Shown here: positions 42,554 to 49,913 of the stretch, piece by piece | Layout: each line of letters opens with the position of its first letter | Numbering within the stretch: the first letter of the stretch is position 1 | Assembly (NCBI GenBank): GCA_963781105.1 | Contig: CAWAED010000001.1 | Coordinates: 310,001 to 374,000, forward strand | Reading direction: 5' to 3' | Source: Palsa-295 sp963781105 | GTDB lineage: Bacteria; Acidobacteriota; Terriglobia; Acidiferrales; UBA7541 | Length of the DNA: 64,000 bases | Position numbers and translations under genes: made by a program | The notes under the pieces: generated by a model | Told to the model about the DNA's origin: nothing | The model's input: the letters and a program-made list of their open reading frames with translations, nothing else | The model's database searches: none

Positions 42554-43396
42554 ATGCCGGTCGTCGTTCCGCCCCAGGTTCGTCGCATCGCACTTTGCGC
42601 ATTAGTGGTTCTCGCATCCGCGCCGTCGCTCGCCGCCCAGCAGAATTCCACTCCCGGCTGGCCCCTGCACAATTCCGCCCCCGATCACGCCACAGCGGAC
42701 GCCACCGGCGCCATGCCCACGTTCGGCCCCGACCTCGACGAATCCTGCCTCCTCTGGAACATCACGCAGTCGCACGCCGCCACCGTCAGCACCGCCACGC
42801 TCAAAATTCCTGGGAATGCCAAAGGTGAGTACCGCAAGAGTTGCAGCGACCTGAAGGACAAAAATCTCGCGAGCGCCCAGGCACATCTCCACAAAGCACT
42901 CGACGAATATCCGCAATACGCCGCCGCATGGGCGCTGTTAGGGCAGGTTCTCGAAGCCGGAAATAAAATCGACGAAGCGCGCAACGCCTGCTCGCAAGCA
43001 TCCGCCGCCGATGCCGGATACGCCCCCGCGTATCTCTGCCTCGCGGACGTCGCCGCGCAGCAACACGACTGGCACCTCACTCTCGATATGGCCGATCGTT
43101 CTCTCGCGCTCGTTCCGCAGCATAATGTCTACGGCAGCTTTTACTCCGCCATGGCCCAATTCCATCTCGAACAATTGCCCGAAGCCGAAAGCGACGCGCT
43201 CAAGACGATTGACGCCGACCGCTCTCACCGCATCCCGCAAGCCCATCTTCTGCTAGCGGAGATCTACAACGCCCGTCACGATACCCGCGGAGCCGCCTAC
43301 GAACTTCGCGCCTACCTCAAAGCAGCGCCCAATGCCGCGGACGCCGGCGCGGTCAAGAAATCGCTCGCTGAAGTCGAAGCTCAAATCCAGAAATAA
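42554..43396 (+). CDS. Exported TPR protein
   Basis: A 280-residue protein with a signal peptide ending near LAAQQ (residue 29). Residues about 95-275 form four to five TPR-like helix pairs: NLASAQAHLHKALDEYPQYA, AWALLGQVLEAGNKIDEARN, APAYLCLADVAAQQHDWHLT and AHLLLAEIYNARHDTRGAAY. A Ser/Thr-rich stretch precedes them. TPR proteins mediate protein contacts; the partner is unknown. Monocistronic, 60 bp after the receiver gene. Confidence 0.82.
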   Translation: MPVVVPPQVRRIALCALVVLASAPSLAAQQNSTPGWPLHNSAPDHATADATGAMPTFGPDLDESCLLWNITQSHAATVSTATLKIPGNAKGEYRKSCSDLKDKNLASAQAHLHKALDEYPQYAAAWALLGQVLEAGNKIDEARNACSQASAADAGYAPAYLCLADVAAQQHDWHLTLDMADRSLALVPQHNVYGSFYSAMAQFHLEQLPEAESDALKTIDADRSHRIPQAHLLLAEIYNARHDTRGAAYELRAYLKAAPNAADAGAVKKSLAEVEAQIQK

Positions 43397-43421
43397 CTAG
43401 CCCACGTTCAAACGAAAATTT

Positions 43422-43495
43422 TGGAGGCGCGAGGCGGAATCGAACCGCCGGTAAAGGTTTTGCAGACCTGTGCCTTGCCACTTGGCTACCGCGCC
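43422..43495 (-). tRNA. tRNA-Cys (GCA), CCA encoded
   Basis: Read on the minus strand it starts GGCGCGGTAGCCAAGTGGC, has anticodon loop CTGCAAA (anticodon GCA), the T-arm GGCGGTTCGATTCCGCC and ends TCGCGCC-T-CCA. All four stems pair, with a G-U at the base of the acceptor stem; the D-arm is of the short Cys type. Length is 74 with CCA. Confidence 0.95.
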
Positions 43496-43563
43496 CCTGA
43501 ACAAAATTTTACTCGTACAAATCCAATCGCATCGTTCGCAATCCGCGTCCCCAACCCCGCCCC

Positions 43564-43605
43564 AAAAACAAAAAACCCACCAGCCGGTCACCTCTCGGCG
43601 GTGGG
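43564..43605 (-). terminator. Rho-independent terminator of the PAS histidine kinase gene
   Basis: On the minus strand: CCCACC-CGCC stem complementary to GGC-A-GGTGGG (43576-43605; ten pairs with one bulge), followed by a T-rich tract (the run of As at 43564-43575 on +). It lies between the kinase stop and tRNA-Cys. Confidence 0.85.
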
Positions 43606-43827
43606 TCAAGTCAAAACTTGATTCGGAGTCAGCCCGTTACCGCGTTTCGCCAACCCCTCCCATACCAGAGGACACTCCCGCGCAGCACTGACAACAACAC
43701 AGCGCGCGAACCGCCTCCGCATTGGCCAATAATCTCATCTCCACAATCCTTGCAAGTATTTCCGAACCTGTCAACCGCGAGCTGCAAGCGCCATGCCGCA
43801 GTGACAACTCCGCGACGCGACTCAAAA

Positions 43828-45660
43828 TCACACCGGTGCGCGAAACGCCACGCCATGCCCCGGATGCCCGTCCTCCGACGCGTCCGAAATATCCTCAGGC
43901 AAGCCGTCCGCGCTCTGCTCAGCCTCCGCATAAGGCACCGACGCCGTCACCGTAGTTCCCTTTCCATTCGAATAGATCTCCAACCTTCCGCCCAATTGCC
44001 TCACGCGCTCCCGCATTCCGCGCAATCCAACTCCCGCCGTCTCCCCCGCTGCAACCTTCGACTGCGTCGCTGCGCTGATTCCCGCACCTTCATCGCTTAC
44101 TTCCAGCTTGATCTCTCCGTCCTCACGTAGCAGCCTTACCAGCGCGATTGAACTCCCTGAGTGCCGGTGAATATTCGTCAGGCACTCCTGCGCAATCCGG
44201 AACAAACACAATTCGTAATCCTGCGGCAGCCGCTCGACGTCCGCCGATACCTCCAATTTCGTCGCGATCTTGCTGCGCTCCGTAAATCCCGTCACATACC
44301 ATTTCAAAGCCGAACCCAAACCCATTTCGTCCAGCAAAGGTGGATGGAACAAATACGACATCGTACGAATATCCGACGAAATCTGGTGCATCAGCCTCGA
44401 ATTATCTTCCAGGCTGCGTGCGGCTTCCGGACTGAGCCTCGCTTTCTCCTGATTCAGCCGCGCGGCATTCATGGTCATCGCCGCGAGCAATTGTCCCACC
44501 CCATCATGCAATTCGCGCGCGATGCGCCTGCGCTCCTCATCCTGGAGCTTCAACAGGCGCACAGAGAGTTCCTTCTCCTTGACGGCGTCCTCCGCAAGCT
44601 TTCGCTCCGTGATGTCTCGCGTCACGCCCAGCTGTACGACGGTCCCATCGGTATTGCGCATCGGCGCTGCGTGTGTTTCCATGCGCCGGCGCTCTCCCTT
44701 GAATCCCACAACGTCAAGCTCCAAGTAACCCTTCTCGCCGCGGCACACCTTTTCATTTAACGCGCGAAACCGCTCGCGATCCTTCGGGTCTATCAAGTCA
44801 TAAATGCTCTTGCCGACGGCCATCTCCAGGCAGTCGGCGCCAATCATCTTCAATCCCGATGCATTCATGTGCAGCAAAGTGCCGTCGGGAGCCACCAGCT
44901 TCACGCACTCCGGCGTCGTCTCGAAAATCGCGCGGAAGCGTTCTTCACTCTCCCGCAACGCTCGCGCCGCCTGCCGCTGCTGGGTAATATCGCGCGCCAC
45001 TTTCGACGCGCCAATCACGAGCCCCACCGCGTCCTTCACCGGCGAGATCGTCAACGATACATCCAGAGTCGAACCATCCTTCCGCACCCGCACCGTTTCG
45101 AAATGCTCGATGCGCTCGCCGCGCCGCAATCGCTCCAGAATCATCGCTTCCTCGTCGCGGTGCTCCGGCGGAATGATCAAAGTAATATGCTTTCCCGCTG
45201 CTTCCGCCGCCGTATAGCCAAACACACGCTCGGCGCCCTTGTTCCAACTAGTGATGATTCCATCGAGGTTCTTGCTGATGATCGCGTCGTCCGAAGATTC
45301 CACGATCGCCGCCAGCCGCGCCCGCGCCCCAAATCCCCGCCGGTTCGATTCTCCCAGCGCAATAATCGCGCCCGAAAACGCTAGGAAACCCAGCATTCCA
45401 TAAACTTGCATGCGATCCTGAATTGCGAACGAATGAAATGGCGAGAGAAACCAGTAGTCCACTCCCAATGTTGCAATAAGCGTGCTGACGATCGCCGGCC
45501 CGATCCCGCAATACCACGCGGAGAAAACCACCGCCAGCCACGCGGTATGATACGGATTCTGATTTCCCAGCAGAGGCATCAGCAAGTAACGAAGATACAA
45601 CGCGACGAAGGTCGCCACGATCGCCAGGAAGTAACGAAATAATGTCTCGCTCTTGCGCAT
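43828..45660 (-). CDS. Sensor histidine kinase: DUF4118-like membrane domain, two PAS, HisKA_3 (NarL-type)
   Basis: A 610-residue kinase. Residues 1-105 hold three to four membrane helices in the KdpD-like DUF4118 arrangement (LGNQNPYHTAWLAVVFSAWY, SPFHSF). PAS1 (about 120-235) reads ARLAAIVESSDDAIISKNLD. PAS2 (about 245-360) reads FRAIFETTPECVKLVAPDGT. The dimerisation domain has RRIARELHDGVGQLLAAMTM with the conserved His, and HATPase shows ALVRLLREDGEIKLEVSDEG and GVGLRGMRERV. Such kinases pair with NarL-type regulators, which I do not see nearby. Start at ATG 45660 (MRKSETLF); 45693 is an alternative. Confidence 0.88.
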   Translation of the reverse strand: MRKSETLFRYFLAIVATFVALYLRYLLMPLLGNQNPYHTAWLAVVFSAWYCGIGPAIVSTLIATLGVDYWFLSPFHSFAIQDRMQVYGMLGFLAFSGAIIALGESNRRGFGARARLAAIVESSDDAIISKNLDGIITSWNKGAERVFGYTAAEAAGKHITLIIPPEHRDEEAMILERLRRGERIEHFETVRVRKDGSTLDVSLTISPVKDAVGLVIGASKVARDITQQRQAARALRESEERFRAIFETTPECVKLVAPDGTLLHMNASGLKMIGADCLEMAVGKSIYDLIDPKDRERFRALNEKVCRGEKGYLELDVVGFKGERRRMETHAAPMRNTDGTVVQLGVTRDITERKLAEDAVKEKELSVRLLKLQDEERRRIARELHDGVGQLLAAMTMNAARLNQEKARLSPEAARSLEDNSRLMHQISSDIRTMSYLFHPPLLDEMGLGSALKWYVTGFTERSKIATKLEVSADVERLPQDYELCLFRIAQECLTNIHRHSGSSIALVRLLREDGEIKLEVSDEGAGISAATQSKVAAGETAGVGLRGMRERVRQLGGRLEIYSNGKGTTVTASVPYAEAEQSADGLPEDISDASEDGHPGHGVAFRAPV

Positions 45661-46018
45661 CGCCTCGAACCACGAACCCGCAACAACCCCCACGAACGGC
45701 TAGGAGTATCCGCGCACTCAAACCAAAACGCTATACCAGCAAATCCTATTTTTCAACTACATACGTAGTTGCTGCGCCCGCGCTAAACCCTTGAACAACT
45801 TGGACTTCGGCGGATGGCGCACCCTTGTAGCTCAAGCCTGCAACCATCCCAATCGCGGAATCGCGAATTAGATATAACCTTCCGAAGTATACCCAGACGA
45901 AGGCGACAAGGCCGGTTATTACCATCGCGGCGATTTGAATTGCTCGACCTGCTACGAGTTTATCTGCGGAACGGGTTTAGGCCAGTGCCCAACGAGCTGA
46001 CGACGGCATCGCAGCCGT
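45661..46018. other. 358-bp gap with a palindrome and possible gene remnant
   Basis: CAACTAC-ATAC-GTAGTTG at 45754-45771 is a perfect 7-bp inverted repeat that could be a repressor operator or hairpin. Further on, 45878-46000 reads in one frame SEVYPDEGDKAGYYHRGDLN followed by CSTCYEF and a stop, but it has no start codon and is cut by a stop at 45875. I regard it as a possible decayed gene end and do not call a gene. Confidence 0.35.
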
Positions 46019-46906
46019 TCAAACGGAATGGCCTTTCGCCTTGACGGCTTGCTGAGCAGCCGCGAATACATCGCGTGCGGACGTCGTACCCGCTACGTGC
46101 TCCGTACCCGTGATTCCGAGGTCCATCCATCCCGCGTTAACGCTCTCAAACATTTCTTCGGCAGGTCCCGTGTGGCCATTCGGGATGCCGAACTGCTCGA
46201 ACGCTTCCGCCCACCCTGCACGCGGGACGGCAAAGGCTTTTACGTCGAGTGTCAGGACTTCACCCAATTGTTCGGCCACTTCATCCGCGCTTACCATCGA
46301 ACCCAGCTCGATGACGCGATGCCCTGACCACGCCGGCCCGGTCAGAAGCGTTGCCACCTCTGCGCCGATGTCGTCTGACGCGACCATTGTCGATTTCCGG
46401 TTTGTAGGATTGTAGAAGACCGGTAGTGTTCCGCCTTGGGCGGCCTGTAAGCCGAAAAGAAAGTTTTCGAAAAAGGCGCCTGCACGCACAAATGCGACCG
46501 GCGATGGCAGGCTGCGAAAACCTTGCTCCAAAAGCGACAAGGCCGTGATCATCCCCAGCCCGCTTGTTCTATTCGCGCCCATCGACGAAAGCGCTACCAG
46601 CCGCGGCGGAACCGCCTTGGTCAGCGCTTCGGCATAGTTCGCAATCACGTCTTTTGCTTCTTTGTAATCAGGCGAGGGTGCCCACACAGACGGCAACATA
46701 ACGAACGCGCCCTCAACACCTTTGAGCGCCGCCGCTATGGCTGTCGCATCGTTCCAGTCTCCAACCACCAACTCCACGCCTTGGTCTGCCCACTTCGCCG
46801 CTTTCTCGCGATTGCGTACAAGTGCTCGCACCTGTTTACCTTGCTTCAGCAGGTGCCGCGCGGTGGCGGCCCCAACTTGTCCAGTAATGCCCATGACTAA
46901 ATACAT
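46019..46906 (-). CDS. NmrA-family NAD(P)-binding oxidoreductase (atypical SDR)
   Basis: A 295-residue Rossmann-fold protein. The nucleotide motif is VMGITGQVGAATARHLLKQG, followed by VRALVRNREKAAKWADQGVE, typical of NmrA/HSCARG-type atypical SDRs that act as redox sensors or quinone reductases. The Tyr-Lys active site of classical SDRs is not obvious. It starts at ATG 46906 with AAGGAGAAACGAGC as ribosome site. That ribosome site lies within a 33-codon remnant of a second Rossmann gene just upstream. Confidence 0.87.
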   Translation of the reverse strand: MYLVMGITGQVGAATARHLLKQGKQVRALVRNREKAAKWADQGVELVVGDWNDATAIAAALKGVEGAFVMLPSVWAPSPDYKEAKDVIANYAEALTKAVPPRLVALSSMGANRTSGLGMITALSLLEQGFRSLPSPVAFVRAGAFFENFLFGLQAAQGGTLPVFYNPTNRKSTMVASDDIGAEVATLLTGPAWSGHRVIELGSMVSADEVAEQLGEVLTLDVKAFAVPRAGWAEAFEQFGIPNGHTGPAEEMFESVNAGWMDLGITGTEHVAGTTSARDVFAAAQQAVKAKGHSV

Positions 46907-46998
46907 GCTCGTTTCTCCTTGTGTTTTTCGTGCTCGGCCAACTTGGTAACGACCCGTGATCCGACGAGTCCACTGCCGCCGGTCACTACGATTTTCAT
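46897..46998 (-). pseudogene. 33-codon N-terminal remnant of a second NmrA/SDR gene
   Basis: On the minus strand from ATG 46998 the frame reads MKIVVTGGSGLVGSRVVTKL, then AEHEKHKEKRACI and a stop. This is the first beta-alpha unit of a Rossmann NAD(P)-binding protein, and then it ends, overlapping the start of the intact NmrA gene by 10 bp. The homology stops where the next gene's ribosome site begins, as expected after a deletion. It may now be translated as a leader peptide coupled to the intact gene. Confidence 0.75.
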
Positions 46999-47433
46999 GA
47001 TCGCGTCCATAGTTCGACCGAGGCTTTTCAGGTTTCGGCTGGGGAAAAGTCTTGTGAGCCTGAGGAGGGCCCGGAGATCTAACGTTAAACCTAGGTTAAG
47101 CGTGCTTATCGAATGTGCTGAGGGGCATGTAGCTGGACGATACGCCGCCCCTACCTTTTTAAGTACGCTCTCGCGCCGGCGAAGTCAATAGCGAGCCGGG
47201 CAGATTTGTCGTGCAGGGAGGCGCAAAGTTTGAAGCGCAAGACGTCAAACCTACTCCCCCGGCACCGGGTTCGGCGCACAACGATTCCGCTCGCACCACG
47301 CGCTCGCGTCTTTCGCTCTGCCGTGCCCGCCCCTCACCCAGCCATCGTGTGTTCCTATTTTGGGACTGGTAATCATACAGTAAATGTGATAAAATAAGAT
47401 CGGGCCACTTTTCCGGCCCACTAAGGACGACAC
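46999..47433. other. Accessory gap with a start-less open frame and a leader hairpin
   Basis: No complete gene. An open frame at 47163-47372 has no ATG but has GTG at 47211 and reads QGGAKFEAQDVKPTPPAPGS and onward to FLFWDW-stop; it may be a gene end. AT-rich sequence at 47371-47400 (GTGATAAAATAAG) could supply a promoter for the frame at 47434. A hairpin GGGCC-8-GGCCC lies at 47402-47419, and AAGGA at 47423 sits six bases before ATG 47434. Confidence 0.4.
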
Positions 47434-48327
47434 ATGCACCCCGCCACAACGGCGACGGGCAGACCACTCCCACCCCCAGGGAAAACTCCACCCAAAAACC
47501 GCCCCGTGCCCCTCACCTCTCGCGCCCCGCGCCACCCCGCCGCCGCAAATCCTCATGTAACATCCGAACTACAACGTTACATCCCCGCTCTAATCGACAA
47601 TCACCGTCGATCACCGCGCAAATTCAATCGCCAACCCCGTCGATTAGAATCGGCTATATCTCTTACAAAACAAACTTCTGCACCCCAAATCAATCGCCAA
47701 CAAATTGCCACTTTCAAAATCACGCATCCCAGCATTTCGAATCGCCACAACCAACACGTCGCAATGCGCATCACGGATCACGCGCCGCGCCTCACCAATC
47801 ACTCATTTACCCTGAGCGCGCTTTGCGAAGGGCCAATCACCACACGAAGCCGTTCTAATGGTCACACTCCGCGATTAGAAAACGCCATATCTCGTAGAAA
47901 ACAAACACTCGGCACACGTTCTAATCGTCATTTTTTACAGGTTTGCGGAAGCGACCAACGCCGAATCGCAGCCGCGGCTATCCCGCCCCAACTCGCCAGC
48001 AACATCGTTTCTAATCGACAATCGCAGATATTAGAAATCACCGTAAACCTCTCAAAACAAACGATCGCACCCCGTTCTAATCGACACAAAAACGCGTTGT
48101 TGGCGTCTCGCTTGCCCAGAGGATCGCGTCGCGGTCCGAAAGGGATGGGGTCGCGGGACGCGTTGCTTCCGTACGGACAAGGTCTTGCAACACGGGTTCG
48201 CGGGTCGCGGAACACGGATCACGGGTCACGAATCGCGGTTCGCAGCTCACCACTCACCAATCACGCCTCTCCTCTACTAGTGATATATTCGAGCCATACT
48301 CCGAACCCCAGGAGCAGCAACAAATGA
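47434..48327 (+). CDS. Repetitive reading frame of unknown nature (possible protein or repeat element)
   Basis: A 297-codon frame rich in Arg, Asn, Pro, Ser and Thr, with almost no hydrophobic core. It opens MHPATTATGRPLPPPGKTPP and contains a repeated unit NR(Q/H)-x2-(P)RLE-x-AIS-x2-KQT-x4-(S)NR(Q/H) three times. The DNA repeats are 57 bp, ungapped, at 47643, 47874 and 48030, spaced by multiples of three, and several differences are synonymous (ACT/ACA/ACG; CGC/CGT/CGA). AAGGA precedes the ATG by six bases. Against coding: odd composition, and the tail after 48180 runs through low-complexity CACGGATCACGGG sequence up to ribBA, whose ATG it overlaps. No known family. Confidence 0.35.
   Translation: MHPATTATGRPLPPPGKTPPKNRPVPLTSRAPRHPAAANPHVTSELQRYIPALIDNHRRSPRKFNRQPRRLESAISLTKQTSAPQINRQQIATFKITHPSISNRHNQHVAMRITDHAPRLTNHSFTLSALCEGPITTRSRSNGHTPRLENAISRRKQTLGTRSNRHFLQVCGSDQRRIAAAAIPPQLASNIVSNRQSQILEITVNLSKQTIAPRSNRHKNALLASRLPRGSRRGPKGMGSRDALLPYGQGLATRVRGSRNTDHGSRIAVRSSPLTNHASPLLVIYSSHTPNPRSSNK
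47589..47699. repeat. Repeat unit A of the 47.4-48.1 kb element
   Basis: Inverted repeat TCTAATCGAC (47589-47598) / GTCGATTAGA (47639-47648), followed by the 57-bp block 47643-47699 that starts ATTAGAATCGG and carries AAAACAAAC in the middle. Confidence 0.75.
47853..47930. repeat. Repeat unit B of the 47.4-48.1 kb element
   Basis: Inverted repeat TTCTAAT (47853-47859) / ATTAGAA (47874-47880), then the 57-bp block 47874-47930 with AAAACAAAC and ending TTCTAATCGTCA. Confidence 0.8.
48008..48086. repeat. Repeat unit C of the 47.4-48.1 kb element
   Basis: Inverted repeat TTTCTAAT (48008-48015) / ATTAGAAA (48030-48037), then the 57-bp block 48030-48086 with AAAACAAAC and ending TTCTAATCGACA. Confidence 0.8.
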
Positions 48328-49520
48328 CCGACCGCAAACCTCCATTCGCCTCCGTCGAAGAAGCCCTCGACGAAATCCGCGCCGGACGCATGATCGTCCT
48401 GGTGGACGACGAAGACCGTGAAAATGAAGGCGATCTCACCATGGCCGCCGAAAAAGTCACGCCGGAAGCCATCAACTTCATGGCTAAATTCGGCCGCGGC
48501 CTCATCTGCCTCGCCATGACCGAACAGCGCTGCGACGCGCTGGCGCTTGCCTCGATCACTCCGCGCAATACCTCGATGTTCGGTACTCCCTTCTGCGAAC
48601 CGATTGACGCTCGCCGCGGCACCACCACCGGCACCAGCGCCGCCGACCGCGCCACCACCATCCTTGCCGCCACCGATCCGAACACTCATCCCGAGGATCT
48701 GGCCCGTCCCGGGCACGTCTACACCCTGCGCGCCCGCAATGGCGGCGTGCTCGTCCGTGCCGGGCAAACCGAAGCTTCCGTGGATCTCGCGCGCCTCGCA
48801 GGACTCGATCACTCCGGAGTGATCTGCGAAATCATGAATGACGACGGCACCATGGCGCGCATTCCGCAGCTCGTCGAATTCTGCCGACAGCACGGGATGA
48901 AATTGTTGACCGTTGCGGACCTCATTCGCTACCGTATGCAGCACGAACGCCACGTCCGCCGCATCGCCGAATCCGTCCTCCCCACGCGCCACGGAAATTT
49001 CCGTATGATCGCCTACTCGAATGACGCCGACCACGAACTGCACGTCGCCCTCGTGCGCGGCGACATCTCCAAAGGCGATGCGGACAAAGCCGGACCGCCG
49101 CTCGTCCGCGTCCATTCGCACTGCCTCACCGGAGACGTCTTCGGCTCCACCTCCTGCGATTGTCACGCGGTCATCGAGCGTTCGCTCGAAGCCATCGCCG
49201 CCGAAGATCGCGGCGTCTTCGTCTACCTGCATCACACCGGCCGCGGATTCCAGATTGACGCACCGCGCGAAGCCGACGCCGCCGAATTGCCGCGCATTCG
49301 CTTCCACGCCCGCGACGAAAAGGAACACGACCTCGGCCGTCAGCGCCTGGTTCAACGCGAAAGCGGTATCGGCGCCCAAATCCTGATAGACCTAGGCCTC
49401 TGCCGCATCCGCGTCCTAACCAATCATCCGCGCAAAGTAGTAGCCCTCGATGGCTACGGCCTGGAAATAGTCGAACAAGTCCCGCTAACGCTGGACGCGA
49501 CAAAATCGCGACAGTCGTAA
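48324..49520 (+). CDS. ribBA: RibBA: DHBP synthase fused to a divergent GTP cyclohydrolase II domain
   Basis: A 398-residue riboflavin enzyme. Residues 1-200 are DHBP synthase with VDDEDRENEGDL, RGLICLAM, TTTGTSAADRA, RPGHVYTLRA and HSGVICEIMNDDG, all canonical. Residues 205-395 correspond to GTP cyclohydrolase II. The zinc ligands are kept (HSHCLTGDVFGSTSCDC), as is the end (GIGAQILIDLG, VLTNHPRKVVAL). However, the conserved EGR-GIGL-x-NK-x-RAY segment is replaced by HTGRGFQIDAPREADAAELP. DHBP synthase activity is safe; cyclohydrolase activity needs testing, though divergent forms may occur across this lineage. CAGGAG precedes the ATG. Confidence 0.92.
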   Translation: MTDRKPPFASVEEALDEIRAGRMIVLVDDEDRENEGDLTMAAEKVTPEAINFMAKFGRGLICLAMTEQRCDALALASITPRNTSMFGTPFCEPIDARRGTTTGTSAADRATTILAATDPNTHPEDLARPGHVYTLRARNGGVLVRAGQTEASVDLARLAGLDHSGVICEIMNDDGTMARIPQLVEFCRQHGMKLLTVADLIRYRMQHERHVRRIAESVLPTRHGNFRMIAYSNDADHELHVALVRGDISKGDADKAGPPLVRVHSHCLTGDVFGSTSCDCHAVIERSLEAIAAEDRGVFVYLHHTGRGFQIDAPREADAAELPRIRFHARDEKEHDLGRQRLVQRESGIGAQILIDLGLCRIRVLTNHPRKVVALDGYGLEIVEQVPLTLDATKSRQS

Positions 49521-49589
49521 AGCGTTCAAACATGAGAGATTTAATCTGGAGGCCGCAGAGGAAAGGCAAGAAAACGGAAAACATCGAGG

Positions 49590-49913
49590 CTAGCGAGATC
49601 TTGCAGCAGGCGGCGGAACCACGGTGACGTAAGGCCGTAACTCCTCAAGCTTGCGCTTGCTGATCCCTTTGATCGCCAGCAAATCTTCCACTCGCCGGAA
49701 CGGTCCGCTCTTCGTACGAAAGTCCGCAATCGCCGCAGCAGTCTTAGGCCCAATCCCTGGCACCAACTGCAATTGCTCAACGCTAGCCGAGTTCAAATCA
49801 AGCGGCTTCGCCGGCGGCAACTTCTTCTGCGCCAGCGCGGCGCTGCAGCACAGTACAATCAGCGCAACGGCGAGAGCCGACGATAGCCGGCTAAATGCGA
49901 TTGCCCTGCGCAT
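49590..49913 (-). CDS. ComEA-like helix-hairpin-helix protein
   Basis: A 107-residue exported protein. A signal peptide or anchor (SSALAVALIVLCCSAALA) is followed by a ComEA HhH domain: LDLNSASVEQLQLVPGIGPK and FRRVEDLLAIKGISKRKLEE, giving two HhH motifs. ComEA binds DNA during uptake; the short proteins of this kind also occur without a competence role. The ATG at 49913 overlaps the end of the M16 gene by 23 bp, so it is the last gene of the DUF2520-M16-M16 operon. A longer frame running further upstream is only a shadow of the M16 gene. Confidence 0.87.
   Translation of the reverse strand: MRRAIAFSRLSSALAVALIVLCCSAALAQKKLPPAKPLDLNSASVEQLQLVPGIGPKTAAAIADFRTKSGPFRRVEDLLAIKGISKRKLEELRPYVTVVPPPAARSR

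Noticed and set aside
45878..46000. Short + frame reading SEVYPDEGDKAGYYHRGDLN and onward
   Set aside because: No start codon and an in-frame stop directly upstream; noted as a possible gene remnant in the gap entry only.
47589..48086. CRISPR-like reading of the spaced repeats
   Set aside because: Only three units, unequal spacing, diverged repeats and no cas genes; not a CRISPR array.
48261..49379. 372-codon antisense frame over ribBA
   Set aside because: Shadow; ribBA domains are unambiguous on +.
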